DNA from: Flavihumibacter stibioxidans
Lineage (GTDB): Bacteria > Bacteroidota > Bacteroidia > Chitinophagales > Chitinophagaceae
DNA: 64,000 bases
Assembly: GCF_014332695.1 (NCBI RefSeq)
Contig: NZ_MBUA01000027.1
Location: 310,001 to 374,000, forward strand
Direction: 5' to 3'
Below are positions 1 through 8,861 of the stretch, in pieces (position 1 is the first letter of the stretch; each line of letters opens with the position of its first letter). Under the pieces are notes generated by a model. The model saw only the letters and a list, made by a program, of their open reading frames with translations, searched no databases and was not told the origin of the DNA. A program made the translations under genes and the position numbers.

Positions 1-90
1 GCCTGCCGCATCTTTTAAGGCAATTTTTTGGGGTTGGAGTGGACTGCAATGCTCCCGGATTAACTGGAGGGCTGCTGATACAGAAATCAT
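1..90 (-). CDS. moeA: Molybdopterin molybdotransferase MoeA, N-terminal fragment cut by the window edge
   Basis: Only the first 30 codons are present; the frame is open to base 1. The peptide begins MISVSAALQLIREHC and continues SPLQPQKIALKDAAG, which has the layout of the MoeA N-terminus (ISVEEAL..L...PL...V.L.EALG). MoeA inserts molybdate into adenylylated molybdopterin to make Mo-molybdopterin, the last common step before cytidylylation. It follows moaA by 27 nt on the same strand and so looks like the next gene of the CO dehydrogenase operon. The call rests on a short N-terminus and operon context; the catalytic domain lies outside the window. Confidence 0.72.
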   Translation of the reverse strand, partial: MISVSAALQLIREHCSPLQPQKIALKDAAG

Positions 91-117
91 ACTAAAATTC
101 TTTTGTTAAGTACCCCG

Positions 118-1107
118 CTATCCGCCGATGGTGATCATACTGCGGTTGTGAATGGTTTCGGCATGTATCTTTTCAAAATCTTCGGTAAACTGCCCGCCAT
201 GTTCCTTTTTCTTGGCCTTAATGCTGGCGTTTATAAGGGGCAGGATGTCTTCACCGTTTCGAAATGGATTGAGCAGGTCGGTCTCTTCCTGCGAGAACAG
301 GCAATTCTTGAGTTTGCCATCTGCCGTCAGGCGAATGCGGTTGCAGGAGCCGCAGAAATTGGCACTCATGGTGCTGATGACGGCAAAGGTTCCGGCATGG
401 CCGGGTACCATATATTTTTTGGCTGTATCGTGAGGATCGTTTTCCAGTGGAAGGATATCATATTGTGTGCCGACTTCCTGCAGGATTTCCTGCCAGGTGA
501 CCACTTTATTACTTGTCCATCTGTTACCGCTGAATGGCATGAATTCAATGAAACGAACATGCACAGGTTGCCTGCGGGTCCACTCCACAAATTCATTGAT
601 CTCGTTTTCGTTCATGTCTTTCATCACCACCATATTCACTTTCACATGAAAACCTTCCTGCAACAGCAACTGGATATTGTCATATACCCGAAAGAACTGG
701 TCGCGACGGGTAACCAGTAAAAATTTGTCGCGGTTCAGGGTATCCAGGCTGATGTTAAGGGAACGGATGCCGGCCTCTTTCAGCAGTCCGATGTATTCAT
801 GTATCCGGCTTCCATTGGTGGTAAGGGTCAGGTTAACAGGCAGGCGTGACAATGATAACAATATATCGCCGGCATCTTTTCTTACCAGTGGTTCGCCACC
901 TGTAAGGCGGATCTTGTCAACGCCCTGTTCCACAAAGAGCCGGGCAATGGATTCAATTTCACCAGCCTGCATCAGCCGGCTGGCCGGGGTAAAATCATAA
1001 TCCTCTTCCGGCATGCAGTAGAAGCAACGGAAATTACAATTATCGGTGAGGGATATCCGAAGATAATTGTGCGACCGTCCAAATGTATCTGTCAGTTTTT
1101 TCTCCAT
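118..1107 (-). CDS. moaA: GTP 3',8-cyclase MoaA (radical SAM, molybdopterin biosynthesis)
   Basis: This 329-aa protein carries out the first step of molybdopterin synthesis, converting GTP to 3',8-cyclo-GTP with S-adenosylmethionine. The radical-SAM cluster motif CNFRCFYC lies at C24, C28 and C31. The SAM-binding LTGGEPL follows at about 68-74. The C-terminal second [4Fe-4S] site is FCGSC plus a distal Cys (C252, C255, C269). The protein ends in GG, as MoaA proteins do; this tail is needed for catalysis. Length matches the family. The start ATG lies inside the 3' end of the mocA-like gene (16-nt overlap), which implies translational coupling. Its place behind cox genes suggests that it boosts cofactor supply for CO dehydrogenase. 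No moaB, C, D or E is visible in the window. Confidence 0.96.
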   Translation of the reverse strand: MEKKLTDTFGRSHNYLRISLTDNCNFRCFYCMPEEDYDFTPASRLMQAGEIESIARLFVEQGVDKIRLTGGEPLVRKDAGDILLSLSRLPVNLTLTTNGSRIHEYIGLLKEAGIRSLNISLDTLNRDKFLLVTRRDQFFRVYDNIQLLLQEGFHVKVNMVVMKDMNENEINEFVEWTRRQPVHVRFIEFMPFSGNRWTSNKVVTWQEILQEVGTQYDILPLENDPHDTAKKYMVPGHAGTFAVISTMSANFCGSCNRIRLTADGKLKNCLFSQEETDLLNPFRNGEDILPLINASIKAKKKEHGGQFTEDFEKIHAETIHNRSMITIGG

Positions 1108-1697
1108 TGCGCTTGCTGAATGAATGTTTCGTAATCTTTTTTTGTGTCGATGTCGATAGCTCCTTCCGGGAAATCAACGATTGCAACGTCCTCTCCATAC
1201 TGTTTGATCAGTTTCCTGGCCCCGGCATCCCCTTCCAGTTCAAGCAGTGCAGGAAATATATTCCTGGTAAAAAGGGCGGGAGTGCCCAGGTTGTCCTGAT
1301 ACCTGCTGGCTACGATTGGTTTCCAGCCCGACTGCCGGGTGCGGATCAATTCCTTCAGAAGGTCCACACTGACAAATGGCTGGTCGCATACCATGAAAAT
1401 TACCGAATCCAATGCCGGCTCCCGTTCGATAGCTGCTTCCAGCCCAGCCTTTAGCGAGGTGGACATTCCTTTATTCCAATTTGTATTTTCCACAATGTGT
1501 AAGGCCATCCCTTCCAGTTCTTTTCTGATCAGTTCGTTGTTTGCACCCACCACCACCACCACTGGTTTTAAACCTGTTGCCATAGCAGTATTGGCCGCCT
1601 GCCACAACAGGCTTTTCCCCTTGTAAGGTAACAATTGTTTGGGTTCCCCGAGCCTGCTGGAGGAACCGGCAGCAAGGATCACAATTCCACAATGCAT
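1092..1697 (-). CDS. mocA: MocA-type molybdenum cofactor cytidylyltransferase (NTP transferase family)
   Basis: This 201-aa protein probably transfers CMP from CTP to Mo-molybdopterin to form the MCD cofactor used by CO dehydrogenase. It has the nucleotide-binding start LAAGSSSRLGEPKQLL (about residues 8-23) and the MVCDQPFVS motif typical of MocA/MobA-like enzymes. I chose ATG 1697, which puts the LAAG loop right at the N-terminus; an in-frame TTG at 1721 would add eight residues and overlap the preceding xdhC. Sequence alone cannot prove CTP over GTP specificity, but the family resemblance and location behind coxMSL and two xdhC genes favour MCD synthesis. Confidence 0.85.
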   Translation of the reverse strand: MHCGIVILAAGSSSRLGEPKQLLPYKGKSLLWQAANTAMATGLKPVVVVVGANNELIRKELEGMALHIVENTNWNKGMSTSLKAGLEAAIEREPALDSVIFMVCDQPFVSVDLLKELIRTRQSGWKPIVASRYQDNLGTPALFTRNIFPALLELEGDAGARKLIKQYGEDVAIVDFPEGAIDIDTKKDYETFIQQAQWRKN

Positions 1698-1717
1698 ATC
1701 GCTATGGTTGCCAGTTG

Positions 1718-2875
1718 TCAACGGATGTGTTTTTCAATTATTAGAGTTTCCTGTCTGGAATGGATTACATCCTGTTTGTGGCGGAGTGATTGCCCGCTTT
1801 TTCCCGTCATTACGGATTTTATCTCCGATATAATGGAAAGGGCAATTTCTTCTGCGGTTTCTGCACCGATCTCCAGCCCCACCGGGCCATAGATACGGGA
1901 TAACTGCTCAGCAGTTGGTTCAATGCCTTCCGCTTTAAGGTCACCCAGCATCCTGTCCAGCTTTTTCTTTGGCCCCAACGCACCGATATATACCACCTTG
2001 GTTTTGATCAGGGCCTTCAACATAGCCAGGTCATAATTGTAATTGTGGGTCATCAGGACAAATACGGTTTGTTCGTCGATGGGTATTTGTTGAAGTACAT
2101 TTTCCGGTTTGGATACCAGCACCTGGCAGGCGCTGACAAATCTTTCTCTTTTGGCGTGTGTAGGACGGCCATCTGCCACCCTGGTTTCCCAGCCTAGGGT
2201 GTCTGCTATAGCCACTACAGGCAGAACATCATTGCCGGCACCAATGATTACCAGGGACACAGGTGGCTGCACAAATTCGATGAACGCATGAATATTGTGT
2301 TCGTTGGATACATAATTGTGGAATGCAGAACGCTGTTCATTGTATGCGGTTTTTACATCTTCGAGTAGTGCTGCCCGTAAGTTATCATCCCCAAGGTTGC
2401 CGCTTATAGTACCGTCCTCTTCCATCAGCAGGCAGGTGCCGTGTTGCGAAGATTTTTTATCCTCCAGGTCAAAGAGGGTGACCAGTACAAATTTCTGGCG
2501 TTTTGCAGTTGCCTTGCGGAGAAGTTCTGCCGGGTTTCCCGGGATGTCTTCCCTGATGGGCTCCATCAGCACCTGAATTACACCAGCACAGCCCAGCTGC
2601 ACGCCAATGGTGGCATCGTCTTCATCGCTGGTATCATAAGTGACCAGCCTCGATTGCTGCTGATTTAGTACCAGCAGGGCTTTTCGCAGGGCATCACCTT
2701 CCAGGCACCCCCCGCTGATGGCACCTGTCATCTGCCCCTCATCTGTCACCAGCATGCGCGCTCCCGGACGGCGATAGGATGATCCTTCCAGGTGAACAAC
2801 TGTAACGAGTGCAGATTTTTTGCCGGACTCACGACTGTCATCATACGCTTTTATGATCGATTGGATCTCTTTCAT
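1718..2875 (-). CDS. xdhC: XdhC/CoxI family molybdoenzyme maturation factor
   Basis: This 385-aa protein has the XdhC/CoxI N-terminal domain (VTVVHLEGSSYRRPGARML, then ISGGCLEGD at about residues 54-62) and a C-terminal Rossmann domain with LVIIGAGNDVLP near residue 208 and a closing IYGPVGLEIGAETAEEIA segment. XdhC proteins bind the matured Mo cofactor, help add its terminal sulfur ligand and insert it into the apo-enzyme. In the Oligotropha cox cluster two such genes, coxF and coxI, occur, and the two here may be their counterparts. It sits 21 nt downstream of the YHS-fused paralogue and 20 nt before mocA. Confidence 0.9.
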   Translation of the reverse strand: MKEIQSIIKAYDDSRESGKKSALVTVVHLEGSSYRRPGARMLVTDEGQMTGAISGGCLEGDALRKALLVLNQQQSRLVTYDTSDEDDATIGVQLGCAGVIQVLMEPIREDIPGNPAELLRKATAKRQKFVLVTLFDLEDKKSSQHGTCLLMEEDGTISGNLGDDNLRAALLEDVKTAYNEQRSAFHNYVSNEHNIHAFIEFVQPPVSLVIIGAGNDVLPVVAIADTLGWETRVADGRPTHAKRERFVSACQVLVSKPENVLQQIPIDEQTVFVLMTHNYNYDLAMLKALIKTKVVYIGALGPKKKLDRMLGDLKAEGIEPTAEQLSRIYGPVGLEIGAETAEEIALSIISEIKSVMTGKSGQSLRHKQDVIHSRQETLIIEKHIR

Positions 2876-2896
2876 GGCTATTCATTTTCGGCCTGC

Positions 2897-3886
2897 TCAG
2901 GCTTTTTCCCGGTGCATATACTTCTCCGGTTCCAGCTCAAATTTAGTCTTGCAGCCATCACAGCAGAAATAGACTTTTTCTCCTTTATACTCGAGGATAT
3001 GTTTCGGGTGGTTGATATCCACCGGAACCCCGCAAACCGGGTTGATGTAAAATTTGGGCTTACCCGCTTCCTGCCGGGTATCGTCAAACTGGGTAAAACC
3101 TGCAGTGGCAGGCAGGCTGCTTTTTACGGAAATAATCTCAGCCAATATGCTGATGGCCACTTCCTCTGGCGTTTTGGCGTTGATATCAAGTCCGGCAGGA
3201 GTTTTAATGGCAGCTATCCGTTCCTCGTTCAGCCCCGAACTTCTTAAATATTCCAGCATTGACTGGCCTTTTTTCTGGCTTGCCACAAAACCAATATAGG
3301 CATGTTCCTTACCCAGTGCCTGTTCCATGGCCGCTTCATCCTCTTCTCCCTGTGTGGCCACTACGATGCAGGAGGCGGGAGTGGTTTTTACCTGTTCAAG
3401 GTGGTAGCGTGTAATCAGTTCATCCGGTTTTTCGAATGTGTCGATTTTAGCATCTTCCGCTATGGCGGTCACGCGGTAACCTGCCAGTTTGCCGAATTTC
3501 ACCAGTGCCTTTGCGATGGCTGTTTTGCCCATCACTACCAGGTGGGGAAGCGGTAAAACCGGTTCGATGAATACTTCTACGGTGCCTTCACTCTGGCAGG
3601 TCATTTTATATTCCATAACTCCTTCCTGTTGGTTATTGCTAATGCCGCGACCAATCCTGACCAGGCGGCTTTTTCCTGTTTTCATGGCTTCCTCTGACTC
3701 CTTGATGAGGATGGCCCGCACACAACCACCGCCAACCCAGCCGATGATCTCGCCAAATTTATTGATAATCGCTTTATCGCCGGTCTTGCCGCTGCTGGGC
3801 GCTTCACGCTTTACCACAATGGCCAGGGAAAAGGGTTCCTGTTTCCTGCGCAGGTCCTGGCATGTATTTAAAAATTGATCAAGCAT
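2897..3886 (-). CDS. XdhC-family maturation factor fused to a C-terminal YHS metal-binding domain
   Basis: The 329-aa product begins MLDQFLNTC at ATG 3886, overlapping the coxE stop by 8 nt; the longer open frame upstream lies within coxE. Residues from about 20 to 260 form an XdhC/CoxI protein (IGWVGGGCVRAI near the N-terminus, then a Rossmann part HLVVMGKTAIAKALVKFGK and a TPAGLDINAKTPEEVAISI tail). The last 50 or so residues form a YHS-type domain: NPVCGVPVD followed by YKGEKVYFCCDGCKTKFE, with four Cys that could bind a metal. YHS domains occur in copper and other metal-handling proteins, so a role in Cu or S delivery to the Mo-Cu site is an attractive inference, not shown. It may be the coxI or coxF counterpart. 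Confidence 0.85.
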   Translation of the reverse strand: MLDQFLNTCQDLRRKQEPFSLAIVVKREAPSSGKTGDKAIINKFGEIIGWVGGGCVRAILIKESEEAMKTGKSRLVRIGRGISNNQQEGVMEYKMTCQSEGTVEVFIEPVLPLPHLVVMGKTAIAKALVKFGKLAGYRVTAIAEDAKIDTFEKPDELITRYHLEQVKTTPASCIVVATQGEEDEAAMEQALGKEHAYIGFVASQKKGQSMLEYLRSSGLNEERIAAIKTPAGLDINAKTPEEVAISILAEIISVKSSLPATAGFTQFDDTRQEAGKPKFYINPVCGVPVDINHPKHILEYKGEKVYFCCDGCKTKFELEPEKYMHREKA

Positions 3887-5018
3887 GCTGTAAAATATTT
3901 TCCAGTTCCAGTAAACTCTCGAGGTTATGTGCCGGCCTGAAGGTATCAATGGAAGGCAGGGCTGCTTTCATACCCCTGGCTGTGGGTTCATAACCTTTCA
4001 TTCCTTTTAAAGGGTTGAGCCAGATGATTCTTTTGGTGCGCATCTGAATGGTGCGCAATGTTTTTGCCAGGTGTTCAGGGTCCCCGGTATCCAGCCCGTC
4101 ACTTAAAACAATTAAAGTGGGCGAACCGTTCAGCAATTGTTTGCCATATTTTTCGCGGAAGTTTTCCAGGCATTCACCGATCCTGGTGCCACCCGACCAG
4201 TTATCGGCCTGCTCGCTGATGGTGGCCAGTACGGAATCGAGGCGGTTGAGTTGCAGTGCCTTCGTGACCCTTAGCAATCTTGTACTGAAAGTGAATGCTT
4301 CCAGTTGCCTGAAATGCTGTCGCAGTGCACAGATGAAACGAAGCAGGAAATGACTGTACTTGTCCATCGAACCGCTTACATCCAGCAGAACGATCAACCG
4401 TTGTTTTTTGGGTTTTTGTGATCTCCGGAACAGTTCTATGGGTTCTCCGCCACAGGAAATGCTTTTCCTGATAGTTCGCCGCAGGTTGATCCGGTCAGAT
4501 TGTTTCGAATCCATCATCCTCCTGCGCATCCGCATGGCCATCTCCCGAAACAGTTTTTTGGATAATTCCTCCAGTTTTTCAGCATCCGTTCCACCGATCC
4601 TGGACAGGTCAGTTTTTTTCAGTCGCTCATTTTCATTGGCACCGGAAACCTGGGGCGAGTCCGTTTCCGTTTCACCCGCTGCACCCATTCCCAGCATTAC
4701 CAGGGAGGCATTGGTCTTCTTTTCCACGGTACCCTGAACAGTTGTTTTGTTTTTTTGGGAGGGCAGATCAATGGGGTTGGTATCCCAGTAAAGGAGAAAA
4801 ATCTTTTCAAATAACCGGCGTTCCCCGGGGGACTTGCACCAGATCGTTTTAAGCGCGTTTTTATACTGTTTTCGTTCGGTTAAGAGGCCTGTGTCGGCTG
4901 CCAATAATGCTTCCTGTGTTTCTGTCAGGCCAATATTCAGCCCATGGCTTCTGGCAAACTGCGCAAAAGCCACAATACCCTGGGTAATACTGGTGGTTTC
5001 AAATGCCTGTTGTTTCAT
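3879..5018 (-). CDS. coxE: CoxE-like VWA domain protein of CO dehydrogenase maturation
   Basis: The 379-aa protein has a helical N-terminal half, a charged central stretch (about 130-200) and a C-terminal von Willebrand A domain whose MIDAS motif reads D213-V-S-G-S217. This is the CoxE/YeaD-like VWA layout. CoxE pairs with the AAA+ protein CoxD; in Oligotropha these are needed for building the [Cu-S-Mo] site of CO dehydrogenase. It lies 14 nt behind coxD, as expected, and its stop overlaps the next xdhC start in ATGCTTGA. Confidence 0.9.
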   Translation of the reverse strand: MKQQAFETTSITQGIVAFAQFARSHGLNIGLTETQEALLAADTGLLTERKQYKNALKTIWCKSPGERRLFEKIFLLYWDTNPIDLPSQKNKTTVQGTVEKKTNASLVMLGMGAAGETETDSPQVSGANENERLKKTDLSRIGGTDAEKLEELSKKLFREMAMRMRRRMMDSKQSDRINLRRTIRKSISCGGEPIELFRRSQKPKKQRLIVLLDVSGSMDKYSHFLLRFICALRQHFRQLEAFTFSTRLLRVTKALQLNRLDSVLATISEQADNWSGGTRIGECLENFREKYGKQLLNGSPTLIVLSDGLDTGDPEHLAKTLRTIQMRTKRIIWLNPLKGMKGYEPTARGMKAALPSIDTFRPAHNLESLLELENILQHA

Positions 5019-5032
5019 GGGGCAAAAAATAT

Positions 5033-5908
5033 TTATGCCAGGAATGCATCCGGGCCCTCTGCCCTGATCAGTGTAATGTCTTCATTCGTTTTTAAAATGG
5101 AACCTAATGTTTTCTCAAGCGCAGCCTGGTTGATTTCCCTGTACCCCAGTGCCATCAATGATTCTGCCCAGTCAATGGTTTCCGATACGCCTGGTGTTTT
5201 TGCCAGTTTCCTGAACCTGAACTGGTGCACGGTGCGTACTACCTGTTCCAGTAATTTGTTTTCAATGCCGGGCAGGCGTTTCCTTACAATCTGCATTTCC
5301 TTCTCCAGGTCGGGATAGTCGATCCAATGGTAAAGACACCTTCTTTTTAGCGCATCACTCAACTCACGGGTACGGTTAGACGTAAGTATAACAAAGGGTT
5401 TGTGTTTGGCCTTGATGGTGCCGATCTCGGGTATACTTATCTGGAAAGCCGAAAGTAGTTCCAGCAAAAAGGCTTCAAACTCTTCATCGGAACGGTCAAG
5501 CTCATCTATCAGCAGCACGGGCGACCCGAGCTCCTGTGTGATGGATTCCAGCAGGGGGCGTCTCAACAGGTATTCGCTGCCGAAAATATGCTTCTCCTTC
5601 TGCTCAACCGACAACCCGCTTTCTTCCTGAAGTTTGATACCAAGCAGTTGTTTCTGGTAATTCCATTCATATACCGCTGAGTTTATGTCAAGTCCCTCGT
5701 AACACTGAAGACGTATCAGTTTGGTATCGAGTAAATGCGACAGGGCGAGCGCCACCTCTGTTTTACCCACACCGGGCGGACCTTCCAGCAGAAGGGGTTT
5801 CCGCAATTTCAGCATGAGAAAAATAGAAGTGGCGAACTCCTCGTCCAAAACATACTGCATCCTGTCCAGCGCCGTAATGATCTCTTCCTGGTTATTGAAT
5901 TGGTTCAC
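5033..5908 (-). CDS. coxD: CoxD-like MoxR-family AAA+ ATPase
   Basis: The 291-aa protein is a MoxR AAA+ ATPase: Walker A GPPGVGKT at 43-50, Walker B VLLIDELD at 131-138, and a sensor segment FVILTSNRTREL. In CO dehydrogenase operons the matching protein CoxD is a chaperone-like ATPase acting with CoxE to sulfurate the active site and load copper. The start is a GTG 4 nt after the coxG stop; no in-frame ATG precedes residue 17, which would cut into the fold. Length and neighbours (coxG upstream, coxE downstream) fit. Confidence 0.92.
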   Translation of the reverse strand: MNQFNNQEEIITALDRMQYVLDEEFATSIFLMLKLRKPLLLEGPPGVGKTEVALALSHLLDTKLIRLQCYEGLDINSAVYEWNYQKQLLGIKLQEESGLSVEQKEKHIFGSEYLLRRPLLESITQELGSPVLLIDELDRSDEEFEAFLLELLSAFQISIPEIGTIKAKHKPFVILTSNRTRELSDALKRRCLYHWIDYPDLEKEMQIVRKRLPGIENKLLEQVVRTVHQFRFRKLAKTPGVSETIDWAESLMALGYREINQAALEKTLGSILKTNEDITLIRAEGPDAFLA

Positions 5909-5912
5909 CGCA

Positions 5913-6437
5913 TTATTTTTTTCCGAACATTCCTTTGATCATTCCGCCAACCATTGAACCCGCGCTCAATGTATTATCCACCTGCTCACCGGCCAGTTGC
6001 TTCTTGAAATTATTCACGAACTGGTCGAATACCTGGTTGGATACATCATTGATAAGCCGTGATCCGAACTGTGCCATCATGCCGGTTACATTCACTTCCA
6101 TTGTCACATTCACATCGGTGCCGCCGTCCTTTTCTGCCAGTTGTCCGTCCATTTTCATGTCTGCGCCACCCTTTCCCTTGCTGTCGGTTCCCACGCCTTT
6201 GAGCGACATTTTCCTGGTTTCGGCATTGCGCTCCAGGAAAGTGATCAGGCCATCATATTTGGCTTTTACCGGTCCGAATTTCAACTCCACTTCCCCTTTG
6301 TAATTGTCGTTATCGACGGTTTCGGTGAGGGAAGCACCCGGCACGCAGGTGACGACCTGCGCCGGGTTGGTAAGATTACTCCACACCGCATCTATGGGAT
6401 GCTCCACGTGGAAGGATTTTGTTATGCTCGTTGTCAT
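5913..6437 (-). CDS. coxG: CoxG, SRPBCC-fold CO dehydrogenase subunit G
   Basis: The 174-aa product begins with a START/SRPBCC domain (SFHVEHPIDAVW, then FGPVKAKYDG and a Gly-rich G-K-G-G turn) that is typical of CoxG. The C-terminus ends in a short hydrophobic tail (AGSMVGGMIKGMF) after a linker; family members use such a tail for membrane contact. CoxG is known to link CO dehydrogenase to the cytoplasmic membrane, and a role in quinone hand-off has been proposed. Here it directly follows coxL by 25 nt, whereas in Oligotropha it lies further downstream. Confidence 0.9.
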   Translation of the reverse strand: MTTSITKSFHVEHPIDAVWSNLTNPAQVVTCVPGASLTETVDNDNYKGEVELKFGPVKAKYDGLITFLERNAETRKMSLKGVGTDSKGKGGADMKMDGQLAEKDGGTDVNVTMEVNVTGMMAQFGSRLINDVSNQVFDQFVNNFKKQLAGEQVDNTLSAGSMVGGMIKGMFGKK

Positions 6438-6462
6438 TGTTACATGGTTTGTTTGTTACGCG

Positions 6463-8829
6463 CTAAATAGCTCCTTTTTCTTTCAATGCCTTCCAAACCT
6501 TGAACGGGGTGATCGGTATATCAAGGTGCGTGATTCCATATGGGCTCAGCGCATCCACGATGGCATTGGCAATGGCCGGTGGCGCACCCACTGTAGGTGA
6601 TTCGCCCACACCTTTTGCACCGATGGGGTGGTGGGGAGATGGCGTTACCGTATGGCCGGTTTCCCATTTGGGTGATTCTACCGCTGTTGGCACCAGGTAG
6701 TCCATAAAGGTTCCGTTCAGGATATTGCCCGCTTCATCATAGATCAGTTCCTCATACATAGCAGGGGCAATGCCCTGGGTCAGTCCGCCATGTACCTGCC
6801 CCTGCACGATCATCGGGTTGATGATGTTTCCGCAGTCGTCAATGGCCACGAAACGTCGAACTTTGATGGCCCCGGTTTCCTTATCCACATCAACCACGCA
6901 GATATAGGCGCCTGAAGGAAAGGTGAGGTTCGGCGGGTCGTAATAATGCGTTGCCTCAAATCCGGCTTCCATGCCCTGCGGGTGATTGGTATAGGATGCA
7001 AAAACGATCTCCTGTATGGTCTTGGATTTTTCCGGCGCTCCTTTCACAAAGAATTTTCCGGGTTCCCATTCGAGGTCGTCCTCGCTTACTTCGAGCAGGT
7101 AGGCAGCGATCTTGCGGGCTTTGTCGCGCAACTTACGGGCAGCCATAGCCGCAGCAGCTCCTGCTGTGGGGGTACTGCGCGATGCATAGGTTCCAAGTCC
7201 GTACGGTGCAGTATCAGTATCACCTTCTTCCACTGCAATGTTTTCTGCCGGTATTCCCAGTTCTTCTGCAATAATCTGGGCATAGGTGGTCTCGTGACCC
7301 TGGCCCTGCGACTTGGTGCCAAAGCGGGCGATGGCCTTACCGGTCGGATGCACCCGGATTTCAGCACTGTCGAACATCTTGATTCCAAGAATATCAAAAT
7401 CTTTGGATGGTCCGGCACCAACGATCTCTGTAAAAGTGGAGATGCCGATTCCCATCAGTTCACCTTTCTTTCTTTTCTCCGCCTGTTCTGCGCGCAGCTG
7501 GTGATAATTCACGGCATCCATGGCTTTCAATAACCCTTTGTGATAATCGCCACTGTCATAGATCCAGCCTGTAGGAGATTTCCAGGGGAAGTCTTCCTTT
7601 TTAATAAAGTTATCCAGCCTTAATTGTGCAGGGTCTTTGCCAACCTCCATCGCAAAACGATCCGTCATGCGTTCGATGGCGTGTACGGCCTCCGTTACCC
7701 TGAAAGAGCAGCGGTAAGCAACACCCCCTGGCGGTTTGTTGGTATAAACTGCATCTGCTTCCATGAAGGCGGTTCCGTAATCATAGGAACCTGTTGCGAT
7801 GGAGAACATTCCCGTGGGGAATTTGGATGGGTTGGCTGATGCATCTGTATAACCATGGTCGGCCAGAATCTTGAACCGGGTGGCCAGTATCTTTCCGTCT
7901 TTTGTGCCAGCCATTTCAGCCGTAATATGGTAATCCCTGGCGAAGGAATCTGCCTGCAGGTTTTCACTGCGGTCTTCAATCCATTTTACCGGTTTTCCTA
8001 CCAGGAAAGAAACGGCTATCGCGATGACATATCCCGGGTAAACAGGAACCTTGCCACCGAACCCACCACCAATATCAGGTGAGATCACGCGGATCTTTTC
8101 TTCTGTCAGTCCCACATGCCCGGCCACCAGCGCAATCACTGTGCGGATAGCATGCGGTGCCTGGGTGGTCATGTACATGGTGAGATGGTTGTTGATCTTG
8201 TCATAGTCTGCCACGCAGCCGCAGGTTTCAATGGAGGCAACGTGGATACGCGGGATATGCATCTGTTCTTTAACCACAATATCAGCTTTGGAAAACACCT
8301 CCTCGGTTTTGGCCTTGTCGCCTGCTTCCCAATGCCAGATATGATTGTCAGTTTTGCCGGGTTTGTCGGGCCTTAAAACCGGTGCCCCGGGCTCCAGTGA
8401 TTTATAAGGATCGATGACCGGTTTCATGGGTTCATACTCAACTTTAACGGCTTCACGTCCGTCGCGGGCGGCATATTTGCTGGTAGCAATCACCGCCGCC
8501 ACTTCCTGTGCCTGGTACATCACCGTATCAGTGGGCAGCACCATCTGGGTGTCCGACATAAGGGTGGGCATCCAGTGCAGGTTGTATTTTTCGAGGTCCC
8601 GGCCCGTTACCACGGCTATTACACCGGGCACTTTCATGGCCGCTTCGATATTGATGTTTTTAATCTTTGCATAGGCATAAGGACTCCTTACAATGTCCAT
8701 ATACAACATGCCCGGAAGTTTTATATCATCCACATAATGGCCTTTGCCCTGGATAAAGCGGATGTCTTCCTTTCTTTTGAGGGAATGGCCCATGCCACCG
8801 ATTTCCCTGGATGTTTTGCATTTGTTCAT
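6463..8829 (-). CDS. coxL: Form I aerobic carbon monoxide dehydrogenase, large Mo-Cu subunit CoxL
   Basis: The 788-aa catalytic subunit oxidises CO with water to CO2 at a Mo-S-Cu centre holding MCD. The active-site loop reads AYRCSFR with the copper-ligand cysteine at C374 (codon 7708-7710). This is the form I signature AYxCSFR and not the AYRGAGR of form II relatives. The cofactor-binding GGGFGGK lies at 254-260, and the catalytic glutamate (E743) sits in GVGESPTVG. Length is close to the 809 aa of the Oligotropha enzyme. The gene order coxM-coxS-coxL and the accessory genes downstream support genuine CO dehydrogenase over xanthine or aldehyde dehydrogenase. Substrate use is inferred from the motif. 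Confidence 0.95.
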   Translation of the reverse strand: MNKCKTSREIGGMGHSLKRKEDIRFIQGKGHYVDDIKLPGMLYMDIVRSPYAYAKIKNINIEAAMKVPGVIAVVTGRDLEKYNLHWMPTLMSDTQMVLPTDTVMYQAQEVAAVIATSKYAARDGREAVKVEYEPMKPVIDPYKSLEPGAPVLRPDKPGKTDNHIWHWEAGDKAKTEEVFSKADIVVKEQMHIPRIHVASIETCGCVADYDKINNHLTMYMTTQAPHAIRTVIALVAGHVGLTEEKIRVISPDIGGGFGGKVPVYPGYVIAIAVSFLVGKPVKWIEDRSENLQADSFARDYHITAEMAGTKDGKILATRFKILADHGYTDASANPSKFPTGMFSIATGSYDYGTAFMEADAVYTNKPPGGVAYRCSFRVTEAVHAIERMTDRFAMEVGKDPAQLRLDNFIKKEDFPWKSPTGWIYDSGDYHKGLLKAMDAVNYHQLRAEQAEKRKKGELMGIGISTFTEIVGAGPSKDFDILGIKMFDSAEIRVHPTGKAIARFGTKSQGQGHETTYAQIIAEELGIPAENIAVEEGDTDTAPYGLGTYASRSTPTAGAAAAMAARKLRDKARKIAAYLLEVSEDDLEWEPGKFFVKGAPEKSKTIQEIVFASYTNHPQGMEAGFEATHYYDPPNLTFPSGAYICVVDVDKETGAIKVRRFVAIDDCGNIINPMIVQGQVHGGLTQGIAPAMYEELIYDEAGNILNGTFMDYLVPTAVESPKWETGHTVTPSPHHPIGAKGVGESPTVGAPPAIANAIVDALSPYGITHLDIPITPFKVWKALKEKGAI

Positions 8830-8861
8830 ATAGCAAATGGTTGAATCGTTTGATGAATGGA

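Noticed and set aside
103-720. 205-codon plus-strand frame
   Set aside because: It lies antisense inside moaA, which has full family motifs.
6463-8829. Large molybdoenzyme subunit as xanthine or aldehyde dehydrogenase
   Set aside because: The AYRCSFR copper-cysteine loop, M-S-L order and coxDEG neighbours favour form I CO dehydrogenase.
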